From: Pseudomonas iridis
Lineage (GTDB): Bacteria > Pseudomonadota > Gammaproteobacteria > Pseudomonadales > Pseudomonadaceae
DNA: 64,000 bases
Reading direction: 5' to 3'
Assembly (NCBI RefSeq): GCF_017980685.1
Contig: NZ_JACXXO010000009.1
Span: 62,001-126,000, forward strand
The notes below the pieces were generated by a model. That model worked only from the letters and a program-made list of their open reading frames with translations. It was not told where the DNA came from and searched no databases. Position 1 is the stretch's first letter. Every line of letters starts with the position of its first letter. Below, piece by piece: positions 42,541-51,523 of this stretch. The translations under genes were made by a program, and so were the position numbers.

Positions 42541-43180
42541 CGCTGCTCAAATGATGCTCACCCCAACGCGGCAGCATGTCCTGCGGGATGCCCAGCAGAT
42601 TGAGAATCCGCGCGACGACGAAATCGATCAGGTCATCGATGGTCTGCGGCTGATGATAGAAACCGGGTGAGGCCGGCAGAATCGTCACGCCCATGTTCGA
42701 CAGCTTGAGCATATGCTCCAGATGAATGCTTGAATACGGCGCCTCGCGCGGCACCAGAATCAACTGGCGACGTTCCTTCAAGGTGACGTCGGCTGCGCGT
42801 TCGATCAGGTTGTTGCAGGCACCCGTCGCGATGGCCGACAGCGTCCCGGTCGAGCACGGCACGACCACCATCGCCGCTGGCGCGCCAGAGCCCGAGGCCA
42901 CCGGCGACATCCAGTCTTCCTTGCCGTACACGCGGATCTGCCCGGCGGCGGCCCCGGTGTATTCGGTCAGGAACGCCTGCATCATCTGCGGCTTGGGCGG
43001 TAGCGAGACGTCGGTTTCGGTGGCCATCACCAGTTGCGCGGCTTTGGAGATCAGGAAGTGCACCTCGCGATCTTCCCGCACCAGACAATCGAGCAGGCGC
43101 AAACCGTACTGCGCGCCCGATGCACCGGTCATCGCGAGCGTGATGCGCTCCGGGCCGCCGTTCTGCGAAAAAGTGTTCAT
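42533..43180 (-). CDS. ubiX: Flavin prenyltransferase UbiX
   Basis: A 215-residue enzyme that makes prenylated FMN for UbiD-type decarboxylases in ubiquinone synthesis. Motifs: ITLAMTGASGAQYGLRLLD near the N-terminus, VVVPCSTGTLSAIATGACNNLIERAADVTLKE, LVPREAPYSSIHLEHMLKLSNMGVTILPASPGFY. The ATG at 43180 overlaps the mpl stop by 4 bases (ATGA). The long upstream frame to 43324 is the mpl gene read in another frame. Confidence 0.95.
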   Translation of the reverse strand: MNTFSQNGGPERITLAMTGASGAQYGLRLLDCLVREDREVHFLISKAAQLVMATETDVSLPPKPQMMQAFLTEYTGAAAGQIRVYGKEDWMSPVASGSGAPAAMVVVPCSTGTLSAIATGACNNLIERAADVTLKERRQLILVPREAPYSSIHLEHMLKLSNMGVTILPASPGFYHQPQTIDDLIDFVVARILNLLGIPQDMLPRWGEHHLSSDE

Positions 43181-44526
43181 TGCAGCGCCTCGGCGAGTTT
43201 GCCGTGCAGGCCGCCGAAGCCGCCGTTGCTCATGATCACCACGTGAGTACCGGGCTGAGCCTGGCTTTTCACGCGCTCGATGATGCCTTCCAGCGTATCG
43301 CTGACAATCGACGGCACCTTGCACAGCGCAGCGGTGGCGGCCAGATCCCAGCCAAGGTTGGCCGGGGCGTACCAGATCACCTGATCGGCATCGTTCACGC
43401 TGTCCGGCAAACCGTCACGGTGCGCGCCGAGTTTCATCGAGTTGGAGCGTGGTTCGATGATCGCGATCAACGGTGCATCACCGATGCGCTTGCGCAGACC
43501 ATCAAGCGTGGTGGCGATCGCCGTCGGGTGATGGGCGAAGTCGTCGTAGATGGTGATGCCGCGCACTTCCGCGACTTTTTCCATCCGGCGTTTGACGTTC
43601 TTGAACGCGCTCAACCCGGCGATGCCCATCGACGGCACCACCCCCACATGACGCGCAGCCGCCAGCGCAGCAAGGGCGTTGGCGACGTTGTGCTGGCCAG
43701 TCAATTCCCACTCGACCGTGCCTTGGGACACACCTTCGAACATCACCTCAAAGGCCGAGCCGTCTTCGCTGAGCAATTTGACCTGCCACTGACCGCCAGC
43801 ACCGGTGGTTTGCACCGGGGTCCAGCAGCCCATCTCGATTACCCGCTGCAAGGCAGGCTCGGTGGTCGGATGGATCACCAGGCCTTCGCTCGGGATGGTT
43901 CGCACCAAATGGTGGAATTGCCGTTCGATGGCCGGCAGATCGGGGAAGATGTCCGCGTGATCGAACTCAAGATTATTGAGGATCGCGGTGCGCGGGCGGT
44001 AGTGCACGAACTTCGAACGCTTGTCGAAGAAAGCGCTGTCGTACTCGTCGGCCTCGATCACGAAAAACGGCGTACCGCCCAGACGGGCGGACACCGAGAA
44101 GTTCTGCGGCACGCCACCGATCAGGAAACCCGGGCTCATGCCGGCGTGCTCCAGCACCCAGGCGAGCATGCTGCTGGTGGTGGTTTTGCCGTGGGTGCCG
44201 GCAACGGCCAGCACCCAGCGACCTTGCAGCACGTGATCAGCCAGCCACTGCGGGCCAGAGACGTACGGCAGGCCTTTGTTCAGCACATATTCCACCGCCG
44301 GATTGCCGCGCGACATGGCGTTACCGATCACCACCAGATCCGGTGCCGGATCGAGCTGAGCCGGATCGTAGCCCTGCGTCAGCTGAATGCCTTGGGCCTC
44401 GAGCTGCGTGCTCATCGGCGGATAGACGTTGGCGTCGGAGCCGGTCACGTGATGGCCCAGCTCTTTGGCCAGAACCGCCATCGAGCCCATGAAAGTCCCG
44501 CAGATACCCAGAATATGAATGTGCAT
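43177..44526 (-). CDS. mpl: UDP-N-acetylmuramate:murein-tripeptide ligase
   Basis: A 449-residue Mur-ligase family enzyme that reattaches the recycled tripeptide L-Ala-gamma-D-Glu-mDAP to UDP-MurNAc. N-terminal nucleotide-binding motif HIHILGICGTFMGSMAVLAKELG; ATP site VAGTHGKTTTSSMLAWVLE; central VIEADEYDSAFFDKRSKFVHYRP; C-terminal YDDFAHHPTAIATTLDGLR and IIEPRSNSMKLG. It serves the same recycling pathway as LdcA in this window. ATG at 44526; upstream frame runs through a REP pair and is not coding. Confidence 0.96.
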   Translation of the reverse strand: MHIHILGICGTFMGSMAVLAKELGHHVTGSDANVYPPMSTQLEAQGIQLTQGYDPAQLDPAPDLVVIGNAMSRGNPAVEYVLNKGLPYVSGPQWLADHVLQGRWVLAVAGTHGKTTTSSMLAWVLEHAGMSPGFLIGGVPQNFSVSARLGGTPFFVIEADEYDSAFFDKRSKFVHYRPRTAILNNLEFDHADIFPDLPAIERQFHHLVRTIPSEGLVIHPTTEPALQRVIEMGCWTPVQTTGAGGQWQVKLLSEDGSAFEVMFEGVSQGTVEWELTGQHNVANALAALAAARHVGVVPSMGIAGLSAFKNVKRRMEKVAEVRGITIYDDFAHHPTAIATTLDGLRKRIGDAPLIAIIEPRSNSMKLGAHRDGLPDSVNDADQVIWYAPANLGWDLAATAALCKVPSIVSDTLEGIIERVKSQAQPGTHVVIMSNGGFGGLHGKLAEALQ

Positions 44527-44605
44527 AGTCGACCTCGTAAAACATGGCCGCAGGTTAGCGTAGGGAGGGGGAAATCGCACCTTGTGTTTCGCCTTTGCCG
44601 ACGCC

Positions 44606-44669
44606 TTCGCGAGCAGGCTCGCTCCCACAAGGTTGGCGCTAACCCTGTGGGAGCGAGCCTGCTCGCGAA
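44606..44669. repeat. Inverted REP pair with 24-bp perfect arms
   Basis: ttcgcgagcaggctcgctcc (plus caca; 44606-44629) is the exact complement of 44646-44669. It lies between the eatR stop and the mpl start on the minus strand, and could separate the two transcripts. Confidence 0.88.
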
Positions 44670-44683
44670 CGGTGCGGCGCGGT

Positions 44684-46591
44684 TTAGCGGGCAATCCCGT
44701 GTTTACGCAGCTTTCTATAGAGGGTATTGCGACTGACCCCAAGCTGCTGCGCCGTCTGCGTCATATGCCAGCGTTGCTGTTCCAGGGCATTCAGCAACGC
44801 CAACCGCTCGGCATCCTCCAGCGGATGATCGGATTGCATTACCTCCAACTCTACCGCCGGCCGCACCTGCCGAATCATCGCCGGCAAATCCTCCAGCCCG
44901 ATCCTTCCCTCATCACACAACGCCGCCAACGTACGCAGCACATTGCGCAACTGCCGCACATTCCCCGGCCAGTTGAACGCCAGCAACGCCTGACGCGCCG
45001 GCTCATCAATCACCAACACGTCCCCGCCCGCCTCTTCGGCCAGCAGAAAATCCAGTAGCTGCGATTTATCACTGCGCTCACGCAACGCCGGCAACGCCAC
45101 TTCCAGGCCGTTGAGCCGGTAATACAGATCCTCGCGAAAACTGCCGTTTTCGACTCGTTCCAGAAGATTGCGGTGAGTCGCACTGATGATCCGCACGTTG
45201 ACCGCTTCCGGCTCGCCGCCGATCGGCACCACTTGCCGGTCCTCAAGCACTCGCAAGAGACGGGTCTGCAAGGCCAACGGCATGTCGCCGATTTCATCAA
45301 GGAACAATGTGCCGCCATCGGCCTGCTGAAGTTTGCCGCGCATGCCGTCCTTGCGCGCGCCGGTAAAACTGCCTCCGCGATAGCCGAACAGCTCACTTTC
45401 GATCAGGCTTTCAGGAATCGCCGCGCAATTGAGGGCAATGAAGGCTTTGCTCGCGCGCTGACTGGCCTGATGCACTGCCTTGGCGAAAGCCTCTTTGCCG
45501 GACCCCGTTTCACCATTGATCAACAGCGGCACATCACGCTCGAAAACCCGCAGGGCTTTGCGAAAATCGGCCTGCAACGCCGCGTCACCGAGACAAATCC
45601 CCGACAGACGCGGAGCCTGCGCCACAACCGGCGCGGGCATGATCGGCATCGTTTTGCGCGACTCGCCGCGCAACACCGCAAACAGATTTCGCCCGTCGCG
45701 GGTGCGTAACGGCCAACTGGCGCTGGCATTGGCACTCGCACGACCGAGCAATTCATCCAGCGAACAATCGAAAAACGCCTCGACGGATTTACCGAGCAAT
45801 CCACCGCGGATGTGCCCAAGCAGGTTCAGCGCACTCTGGTTGACTGCACTGATCCGCCCTTCTCCATCAAACGCCAACAGCCCCTCGCTGAACAGCCCGA
45901 CGGACTCGGCCTGTAAATGAAAGCGCAGCAACCATTGATTATCGAAACAGCGCAGGAAGTAGCAGCTCTCGATCATCTTCGCCGACAGATTGACCAGCGC
46001 CATGGTGTGGAACTGGCTCTGCCGCGAGACGTCGTGACGTGCCGAGGACACATCAAGCACCGCCAGCAATTCGCCGTGCGGATCGAACACCGGGCTCGCC
46101 GAGCAGGTCAGGCCGGTGTGGCGCCCGCGGAAATGTTCATCCTGATGAATGGTCAGCGCCTGGCGTTCGACCAGGCAAGTGCCAATGCCATTGGTGCCTT
46201 CACAGGCTTCGCTCCAGTCGGCGCCGAGCCAGAGGCCGGCACGCTCGAAAATCTTGCGTTCGGCCGGCGCGGTAACGCAGTTGAGGATCACCCCACGGGC
46301 ATCGGTCAACAGCACCGCGTGTCCCGCTCCGGAGAGCTGCTGATGCAGGCTGCTCATCTCATTGCCGGCAATCTGCAACACCTGTTGCAGGCGCTCGCGG
46401 CTTTCAAGAACGCGGCCATGTTCGAGCACGGTAGGCGCCATGCTCAGCGCTGGGTCGAGGTGATAGTCCTCAACACAGCGCAACCACGAGCGGGCTATCG
46501 AAGGATCGGCTCCGGGCCCGTGCAGGTGTGGTTTGCCCTGGGTAACGGTGAGCACCTGTTGGGCATGGCGACTCAAATGATTGTTGTGCAT
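44684..46591 (-). CDS. eatR: Sigma-54-dependent activator, EatR/AcoR type
   Basis: A 635-residue enhancer-binding protein. An N-terminal GAF sensor covers about residues 60-210 (LTDARGVILNCVTAP, CEGTNGIGTCLVERQALTIHQDEHF). A PAS-like region follows (LLAFDGEGRISAVNQSALNLLGH). The AAA+ domain has Walker A GETGSGKE and the sigma-54 contact loop at residues 407-412 reading GSFTGA instead of GAFTGA. Walker B is GGTLFLDEIGDM. A Fis-type helix-turn-helix ends it (TAQQLGVSRNTLYRKLRKHG). In P. aeruginosa EatR with RpoN controls ethanolamine genes; here it is divergent from exactly those genes. Confidence 0.9.
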   Translation of the reverse strand: MHNNHLSRHAQQVLTVTQGKPHLHGPGADPSIARSWLRCVEDYHLDPALSMAPTVLEHGRVLESRERLQQVLQIAGNEMSSLHQQLSGAGHAVLLTDARGVILNCVTAPAERKIFERAGLWLGADWSEACEGTNGIGTCLVERQALTIHQDEHFRGRHTGLTCSASPVFDPHGELLAVLDVSSARHDVSRQSQFHTMALVNLSAKMIESCYFLRCFDNQWLLRFHLQAESVGLFSEGLLAFDGEGRISAVNQSALNLLGHIRGGLLGKSVEAFFDCSLDELLGRASANASASWPLRTRDGRNLFAVLRGESRKTMPIMPAPVVAQAPRLSGICLGDAALQADFRKALRVFERDVPLLINGETGSGKEAFAKAVHQASQRASKAFIALNCAAIPESLIESELFGYRGGSFTGARKDGMRGKLQQADGGTLFLDEIGDMPLALQTRLLRVLEDRQVVPIGGEPEAVNVRIISATHRNLLERVENGSFREDLYYRLNGLEVALPALRERSDKSQLLDFLLAEEAGGDVLVIDEPARQALLAFNWPGNVRQLRNVLRTLAALCDEGRIGLEDLPAMIRQVRPAVELEVMQSDHPLEDAERLALLNALEQQRWHMTQTAQQLGVSRNTLYRKLRKHGIAR

Positions 46592-46708
46592 TTCTTATTG
46601 TTCTCCCCGTAGCTCGACGGCCCAATGCTGAGGTGACGCCCAGCATCCTCCAGCCAACCAGCGTTTGCAATGCTGGCAAGACTGCCCGGTCACTGGCTGT
46701 GCCAAAAG

Positions 46709-46737
46709 CGGTACAAACTGTCACTCCATCTGTACCG
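46709..46737. promoter_or_regulatory. Candidate EatR upstream activating palindrome
   Basis: cggtaca (46709-46715) and tgtaccg (46731-46737) are perfect inverted arms 15 bases apart. They lie about 75-100 bases upstream of the sigma-54 promoter, the usual distance for an enhancer. Confidence 0.5.
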
Positions 46738-46811
46738 AAACCGTCACAGTGGTAATCCGTCCGTCCGACAAAAACCGCGCAAGGCCTTGATTTACCTGAC
46801 CTGCACGGCAG

Positions 46812-46827
46812 TGGCCCGACCCTTGCT
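46812..46827 (+). promoter_or_regulatory. Sigma-54 (-24/-12) promoter
   Basis: tggcccgacccttgct matches the RpoN consensus TGGCACG-N4-TTGCW at all but one position. The invariant GG (46813-46814) and GC (46825-46826) are separated by exactly 10 bases. It is 66 bases upstream of the aldehyde dehydrogenase ATG and on its strand, and the divergent gene encodes a sigma-54 activator. Confidence 0.85.
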
Positions 46828-46892
46828 CTACGCTTATAGCAAGCGCACTTGCGCGTTTCTCTAATAAGTACAAAGCCAAGGAGAACATCATC

Positions 46893-48413
46893 ATGCGTTA
46901 CGCTCACCCCGGTACTGAAGGCGCCAAAGTCTCGTTCAAGAGCAAGTACGGTAACTACATCGGCGGCGAGTTCGTCGCGCCTGTCAAAGGTCAGTACTTC
47001 ACCAACACTTCGCCAGTCAATGGCCAACCGATTGCCGAATTCCCTCGCTCCACTGCCGAAGACATCGACAAGGCACTGGATGCCGCCCACGCCGCCGCTG
47101 ATGCTTGGGGTGCAACCTCGGTGCAGGCGCGTTCGCTGGTCCTGCTGAAAATCGCCGACCGTATCGAACAGAACCTCGAACTGCTGGCGATCACCGAAAC
47201 CTGGGACAACGGCAAAGCCATCCGCGAAACCCTTAACGCCGATATCCCGCTGGCTGCCGACCACTTCCGCTACTACGCCGGTTGCATCCGCGCCCAAGAG
47301 GGCAGCGCAGCCGAAATCGACGGCAACACCGTGGCTTATCACATCCATGAACCACTGGGTGTGGTCGGCCAGATCATCCCGTGGAACTTCCCGATCCTGA
47401 TGGCCGCGTGGAAACTCGCGCCTGCGCTGGCGGCGGGTAACTGCGTGGTGCTCAAGCCTGCCGAGCAGACTCCGCTGGGTATTTCCGTGCTGGTCGAACT
47501 GATCGGCGACCTGCTGCCGCCGGGCGTGCTGAACGTCGTGCAAGGCTTCGGCAAAGAAGCCGGCGAAGCGCTGGCGACCAGCAAACGCATCGCCAAGATT
47601 GCCTTTACCGGCTCGACGCCGGTTGGCTCGCACATCATGAAATGCGCGGCCGAAAACATCATTCCATCCACCGTGGAACTGGGCGGCAAATCGCCGAACA
47701 TCTTCTTCGAAGACATCATGCAGGCCGAGCCGACCTTCATCGAAAAGGCTGCCGAAGGTCTGGTGCTGGCGTTCTTCAACCAGGGCGAAGTCTGCACCTG
47801 CCCGTCTCGCGCACTGGTTCAGGAATCGATCTACGACGAGTTCATGGCCGTCGTGATGAAGAAAGTCCTGCAAATCAAACGTGGCGATCCGTTGGACACC
47901 GACACCATGGTTGGCGCCCAGGCGTCCGAGCAGCAATTCGACAAGATCCTGTCCTACCTGGAAATCGCCAAGGGCGAAGGCGCGGAACTGCTGACCGGCG
48001 GCAAAGTGGAAAAACTCGAGGGCAATCTGTCGACCGGCTATTACATCCAGCCGACCTTGCTCAAAGGCACCAACAAGATGCGCGTGTTCCAGGAAGAAAT
48101 CTTCGGCCCGGTGGTGAGCATCACCACGTTCAAGGACGAAGCCGAAGCCCTGGCCATCGCCAACGACACCGAGTTCGGCCTCGGCGCCGGCCTGTGGACC
48201 CGCGACATCAACCGCGCCTACCGCATGGGCCGGGCGATCAAGGCCGGTCGCGTCTGGACCAACTGCTATCACCTGTACCCGGCGCATGCCGCGTTCGGCG
48301 GCTACAAAAAGTCCGGCGTTGGTCGTGAAACCCACAAAATGATGCTTGATCACTATCAGCAGACCAAGAACCTGCTGGTGAGCTACGACATCAATCCGCT
48401 GGGCTTCTTCTAA
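46893..48413 (+). CDS. exaC: NAD-dependent acetaldehyde dehydrogenase (ExaC/AldB type)
   Basis: A 506-residue aldehyde dehydrogenase. The catalytic cysteine is C301 in QGEVCTCPSRALVQ and the general base is E262 in TVELGGKSPNIFFED. NAD-binding FTGSTPVGSHIM is present. Ethanolamine ammonia-lyase releases acetaldehyde, and this enzyme would oxidise it to acetate, consistent with its place in the same cluster and behind the sigma-54 promoter. Start ATG at 46893 follows aaggaga. A hairpin terminator and a REP pair separate it from the permease gene. Confidence 0.93.
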   Translation: MRYAHPGTEGAKVSFKSKYGNYIGGEFVAPVKGQYFTNTSPVNGQPIAEFPRSTAEDIDKALDAAHAAADAWGATSVQARSLVLLKIADRIEQNLELLAITETWDNGKAIRETLNADIPLAADHFRYYAGCIRAQEGSAAEIDGNTVAYHIHEPLGVVGQIIPWNFPILMAAWKLAPALAAGNCVVLKPAEQTPLGISVLVELIGDLLPPGVLNVVQGFGKEAGEALATSKRIAKIAFTGSTPVGSHIMKCAAENIIPSTVELGGKSPNIFFEDIMQAEPTFIEKAAEGLVLAFFNQGEVCTCPSRALVQESIYDEFMAVVMKKVLQIKRGDPLDTDTMVGAQASEQQFDKILSYLEIAKGEGAELLTGGKVEKLEGNLSTGYYIQPTLLKGTNKMRVFQEEIFGPVVSITTFKDEAEALAIANDTEFGLGAGLWTRDINRAYRMGRAIKAGRVWTNCYHLYPAHAAFGGYKKSGVGRETHKMMLDHYQQTKNLLVSYDINPLGFF

Positions 48414-48420
48414 AGCATCA

Positions 48421-48451
48421 GGGCGAGGCAGGTATTCCTGGCTCGCCCTTT
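48421..48451 (+). terminator. Stem-loop after aldehyde dehydrogenase
   Basis: gggcgaggcagg (48421-48432) pairs with cctggctcgccc (48437-48448) with one mismatch and a 4-base tatt loop. ttt follows. It is 8 bases after the stop and probably limits read-through into the permease. Confidence 0.7.
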
Positions 48452-48455
48452 CGAC

Positions 48456-48554
48456 CGCTTTCGCGAGCAGACTCGCTCTCACAGGGAATTGCGTGCCCCG
48501 CAATGCTCAACCCGACACACATCCAGTGTGGGAGAGAGCCTGCTCGCGAAAGCG
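48456..48554. repeat. Inverted REP pair (gtgggagngagcctgctcgcgaa family)
   Basis: The left arm 48456-48483 and right arm 48527-48554 (tgtgggagagagcctgctcg then cgaaagcg) are near-perfect complements. It lies inside the ethanolamine cluster between exaC and eat. Confidence 0.85.
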
Positions 48555-48624
48555 ATGTGCGATTCAACCCAATGGTCCCTGGCTCTGCAAGTTGGCCAAT
48601 AAAACAATAAAAATGGTGAACCCT

Positions 48625-50076
48625 ATGCCTATCGAATCCCCCGCTGGCGCTCCGGCGACCGGCTCATCCGTCGACTTTGAAAAAGTCGGCTCGGACTACT
48701 TCCAACAACGCGAATTGAAAAAAGGCGCCGCCGGCTGGGTTCTGCTGGTGGGGCTTGGCGTCGCGTATGTGATCTCAGGCGACTATGCAGGCTGGAACTT
48801 CGGCTTGGCGCAGGGCGGTTGGGGCGGGATGTTCCTCGCGACGCTGCTGATGGCCACCATGTATCTGTGCATGTGTTTTTCCCTGGCCGAACTGTCCTCG
48901 ATGATTCCCACCGCCGGTGGCGGCTACGGCTTTGCCCGCAGCGCGTTCGGCCCGTGGGGCGGCTTCCTGACCGGTACCGCGATCCTCATCGAATACGCCA
49001 TCGCACCCGCCGCAATTGCCGTGTTCATCGGCGCCTATTGCGAGTCGCTGTTCGGCATCGGCGGCTGGATGATTTATCTGGCGTTCTACATCATTTTTAT
49101 CGCCATCCACATCTTCGGGGTCGGCGAAGCATTGAAGCTGATGTTCGTCATCACTGCCGTCGCCGCGCTGGCGCTCGGCGTGTTTCTGGTGGCGATGGTG
49201 CCGCACTTCGACGTCGCCAACCTGCTCGACATTCCGGTGACCAGCGCTGCCGGCGCCAGCCCTTTCCTGCCGTTCGGCTATGTCGGCGTCTGGGCGGCGA
49301 TTCCCTACGCAATCTGGTTTTTCCTCGCCGTTGAGGGCGTGCCACTGGCCGCCGAAGAAACCAAAAACCCGAAACGTGACCTGCCACGCGGGCTCATCGG
49401 CGCCATGCTGGTGCTGCTCGCCTTTGCCCTGCTGATCCTGATCGTCGGGCCTGGTGGTGCGGGTGCCAATTCGCTGCTGACGTCGGGGAACCCGCTGGTT
49501 GAAGCGCTGAGCAAAGCCTATGGCGGCTCGACCTGGATGGGCGGTTTCGTCAATCTCGTGGGCCTGGCCGGGTTGATCGCCAGTTTCTTCTCGATCATCT
49601 ATGCCTACTCGCGGCAGATTTTCGCCTTGTCGCGCGCAGGCTATCTGCCACGAAAACTCTCCCAGACCAACAAAAGCAAGGCGCCAGTGCTGGCGCTGAT
49701 CATTCCAGGGATCATCGGTTTTGGTCTGTCGCTGACCGGCCAGGGCGACCTGCTGATTCTGGTAGCGGTGTTCGGCGCGACCATTTCCTACGTACTGATG
49801 ATGGCGGCGCACATCACGCTGCGCATCCGCCGCCCCAAAATGGATCGGCCGTACCGCACGCCTGGCGGCATTTTCACCTCCGGCGTGGCGCTGGTGCTGG
49901 CTTGCATCGCCGTCATCGCGGGGTTCCTAGTCGACCCACGGGTCGTGATCGGCGCCGCTATCATCTATGGAGTGTTAATTGCTTACTTTGCTTTCTACAG
50001 TCGACATCACTTGGTAGCAGGTACGCCGGAAGAAGAATTCGCGGCGATTCAGAACGCTGAAAAAGCCCTGCACTGA
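48625..50076 (+). CDS. eat: Ethanolamine permease (APC family)
   Basis: A 483-residue amino-acid/polyamine/organocation transporter with about twelve membrane segments. Signatures: GAAGWVLLVGLGVAYVISGDYAGWNFGL at the first helix, FSLAELSSMIPTAGGGYGFARSAFGPWGG, and PYAIWFFLAVEGVPLAAEETKNPKRDLPRG. This pattern is typical of ethanolamine permeases of pseudomonads, and the next genes encode ethanolamine ammonia-lyase. The ATG at 48625 (MPIESPAGAPATG) fits the family; an in-frame ATG at 48613 is an alternative. Confidence 0.92.
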   Translation: MPIESPAGAPATGSSVDFEKVGSDYFQQRELKKGAAGWVLLVGLGVAYVISGDYAGWNFGLAQGGWGGMFLATLLMATMYLCMCFSLAELSSMIPTAGGGYGFARSAFGPWGGFLTGTAILIEYAIAPAAIAVFIGAYCESLFGIGGWMIYLAFYIIFIAIHIFGVGEALKLMFVITAVAALALGVFLVAMVPHFDVANLLDIPVTSAAGASPFLPFGYVGVWAAIPYAIWFFLAVEGVPLAAEETKNPKRDLPRGLIGAMLVLLAFALLILIVGPGGAGANSLLTSGNPLVEALSKAYGGSTWMGGFVNLVGLAGLIASFFSIIYAYSRQIFALSRAGYLPRKLSQTNKSKAPVLALIIPGIIGFGLSLTGQGDLLILVAVFGATISYVLMMAAHITLRIRRPKMDRPYRTPGGIFTSGVALVLACIAVIAGFLVDPRVVIGAAIIYGVLIAYFAFYSRHHLVAGTPEEEFAAIQNAEKALH

Positions 50077-50089
50077 CTGCCGAAAACCA

Positions 50090-50112
50090 CGGCGCAGGGC
50101 ATGCCTGCGCCG
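50090..50112 (+). terminator. Hairpin between eat and eutB
   Basis: cggcgcagg (50090-50098) pairs perfectly with cctgcgccg (50104-50112) over a 5-base loop. No T-run follows. It lies just before the eutB ribosome site (cacggag), so it may tune expression or processing rather than end transcription. Confidence 0.55.
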
Positions 50113-50128
50113 TCACGGAGAATTCTGT

Positions 50129-51523
50129 ATGGCGAGTTTCGCTCACACGGTCGGCGCCCAGACCTACCGCTTCGACAGCCTCAAGGACGTCATGGCCAAG
50201 GCCAGCCCGGCGCGTTCCGGGGACTTTCTCGCGGGTGTTGCCGCACTCAACGACGGCGAACGCGTGGCCGCGCAAATGGCACTGGCCGACATTCCGCTGA
50301 CACATTTCCTACAGGAAGCACTGATTCCCTACGAAGCCGACGAAGTCACCCGGCTGATCATCGACACGCATGACAAACCGGCCTTCGCCGTGGTCAGCCA
50401 CCTCACCGTCGGCGGTTTTCGCGACTGGCTGCTCAGCGACGCCGCTGACGAAACAAGTCTGCGCGCCCTTGCCCCCGGCCTGACCCCGGAAATGGTCGCC
50501 GCCGTGTCGAAGATCATGCGCGTGCAGGATCTGGTGCTGGTGGCGCAGAAGATCAGCGTGGTCACAAAGTTTCGCGGCACACTCGGTTTACGCGGGCGCC
50601 TGTCGACCCGCCTGCAACCGAATCACCCCACCGATGAGCCCTCCGGCATCGCCGCGAGCATTCTCGATGGCCTGCTGTACGGCAACGGCGACGCGATGAT
50701 CGGCATCAACCCGGCCACCGACAGCATCGCCTCGATCTGCGCGATGCTGGAAATGCTCGACGCGATCATCCAGCGCTACGACATCCCGACCCAGGCCTGC
50801 GTGCTGACCCACGTCACGACCTCCATCGAGGCGATCAACCGTGGCGTGCCGTTGGATCTGGTATTCCAGTCGATCGCCGGCACCGAGGCGGCCAATGCCA
50901 GCTTCGGCATCAACCTGAATGTGTTGCAGGAAGGCTACGACGCCGGATTAAGCCTGAACCGCGGCACCCTCGGGCAAAACCTGATGTATTTCGAAACAGG
51001 ACAAGGCAGCGCCTTGTCGGCAAACGCCCACCACGGCGTCGATCAACAGACCTGCGAGACAAGAGCCTACGCCGTGGCGCGACATTTCAAGCCGTTTTTG
51101 GTGAACACCGTCGTAGGATTTATCGGCCCGGAATACCTCTACAACGGCAAACAGATCATCCGCGCCGGTCTCGAAGACCATTTCTGCGGCAAGTTGCTCG
51201 GCGTGCCGATGGGTTGCGACATCTGCTACACCAACCACGCCGAAGCCGATCAGGACGACATGGACACCCTGCTGACCCTGCTCGGCGTGGCGGGGATCAA
51301 CTTCATCATGGGCATCCCCGGCTCCGACGACATCATGCTCAACTACCAGACCACCTCGTTCCACGACGCGCTCTACGCGCGCCAGACGCTGGGCCTGAAA
51401 CCGGCCCCGGAATTTGAACAGTGGCTGGCGAACATGGGCATCTTCACCCAGGCGGACGGTAAGGTCCGCTTCGGCAACAACCTGCCGCCGGCCTTCCGCC
51501 AGGCCTTGGCGCAACTGGGATGA
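50129..51523 (+). CDS. eutB: Ethanolamine ammonia-lyase large subunit
   Basis: A 464-residue TIM-barrel subunit that holds adenosylcobalamin and substrate, converting ethanolamine to acetaldehyde and ammonia. Family segments: FRGTLGLRGRLSTRLQPNHPTDEPSGI, GNGDAMIGINPATDS, CVLTHVTTSIEAINRGVPLDLVFQSIAGTEAAN, GPEYLYNGKQIIRAGLEDHFCGKLLGVPMGCDICYTNHAEAD. Length is usual. It overlaps eutC by 4 bases. No eutA reactivase or microcompartment shell gene is present around it. Confidence 0.96.
   Translation: MASFAHTVGAQTYRFDSLKDVMAKASPARSGDFLAGVAALNDGERVAAQMALADIPLTHFLQEALIPYEADEVTRLIIDTHDKPAFAVVSHLTVGGFRDWLLSDAADETSLRALAPGLTPEMVAAVSKIMRVQDLVLVAQKISVVTKFRGTLGLRGRLSTRLQPNHPTDEPSGIAASILDGLLYGNGDAMIGINPATDSIASICAMLEMLDAIIQRYDIPTQACVLTHVTTSIEAINRGVPLDLVFQSIAGTEAANASFGINLNVLQEGYDAGLSLNRGTLGQNLMYFETGQGSALSANAHHGVDQQTCETRAYAVARHFKPFLVNTVVGFIGPEYLYNGKQIIRAGLEDHFCGKLLGVPMGCDICYTNHAEADQDDMDTLLTLLGVAGINFIMGIPGSDDIMLNYQTTSFHDALYARQTLGLKPAPEFEQWLANMGIFTQADGKVRFGNNLPPAFRQALAQLG

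Larger units (their letters stand above)
46592..46892. promoter_or_regulatory. eatR/aldehyde dehydrogenase divergent control region
   Basis: A 301-base gap containing a candidate -24/-12 promoter and an upstream palindrome, both listed separately. The motif (c/t)GTCAC occurs three times with about 25-30 base spacing (near 46688, 46719 and 46742), a possible set of activator half-sites. Confidence 0.5.

Noticed and set aside
43180..44736. Open frame of 518 codons opposite mpl, and similar ones opposite miaB, exaC, mrdA and proA
   Set aside because: Each covers a well-identified enzyme on the other strand and shows no recognisable motif.
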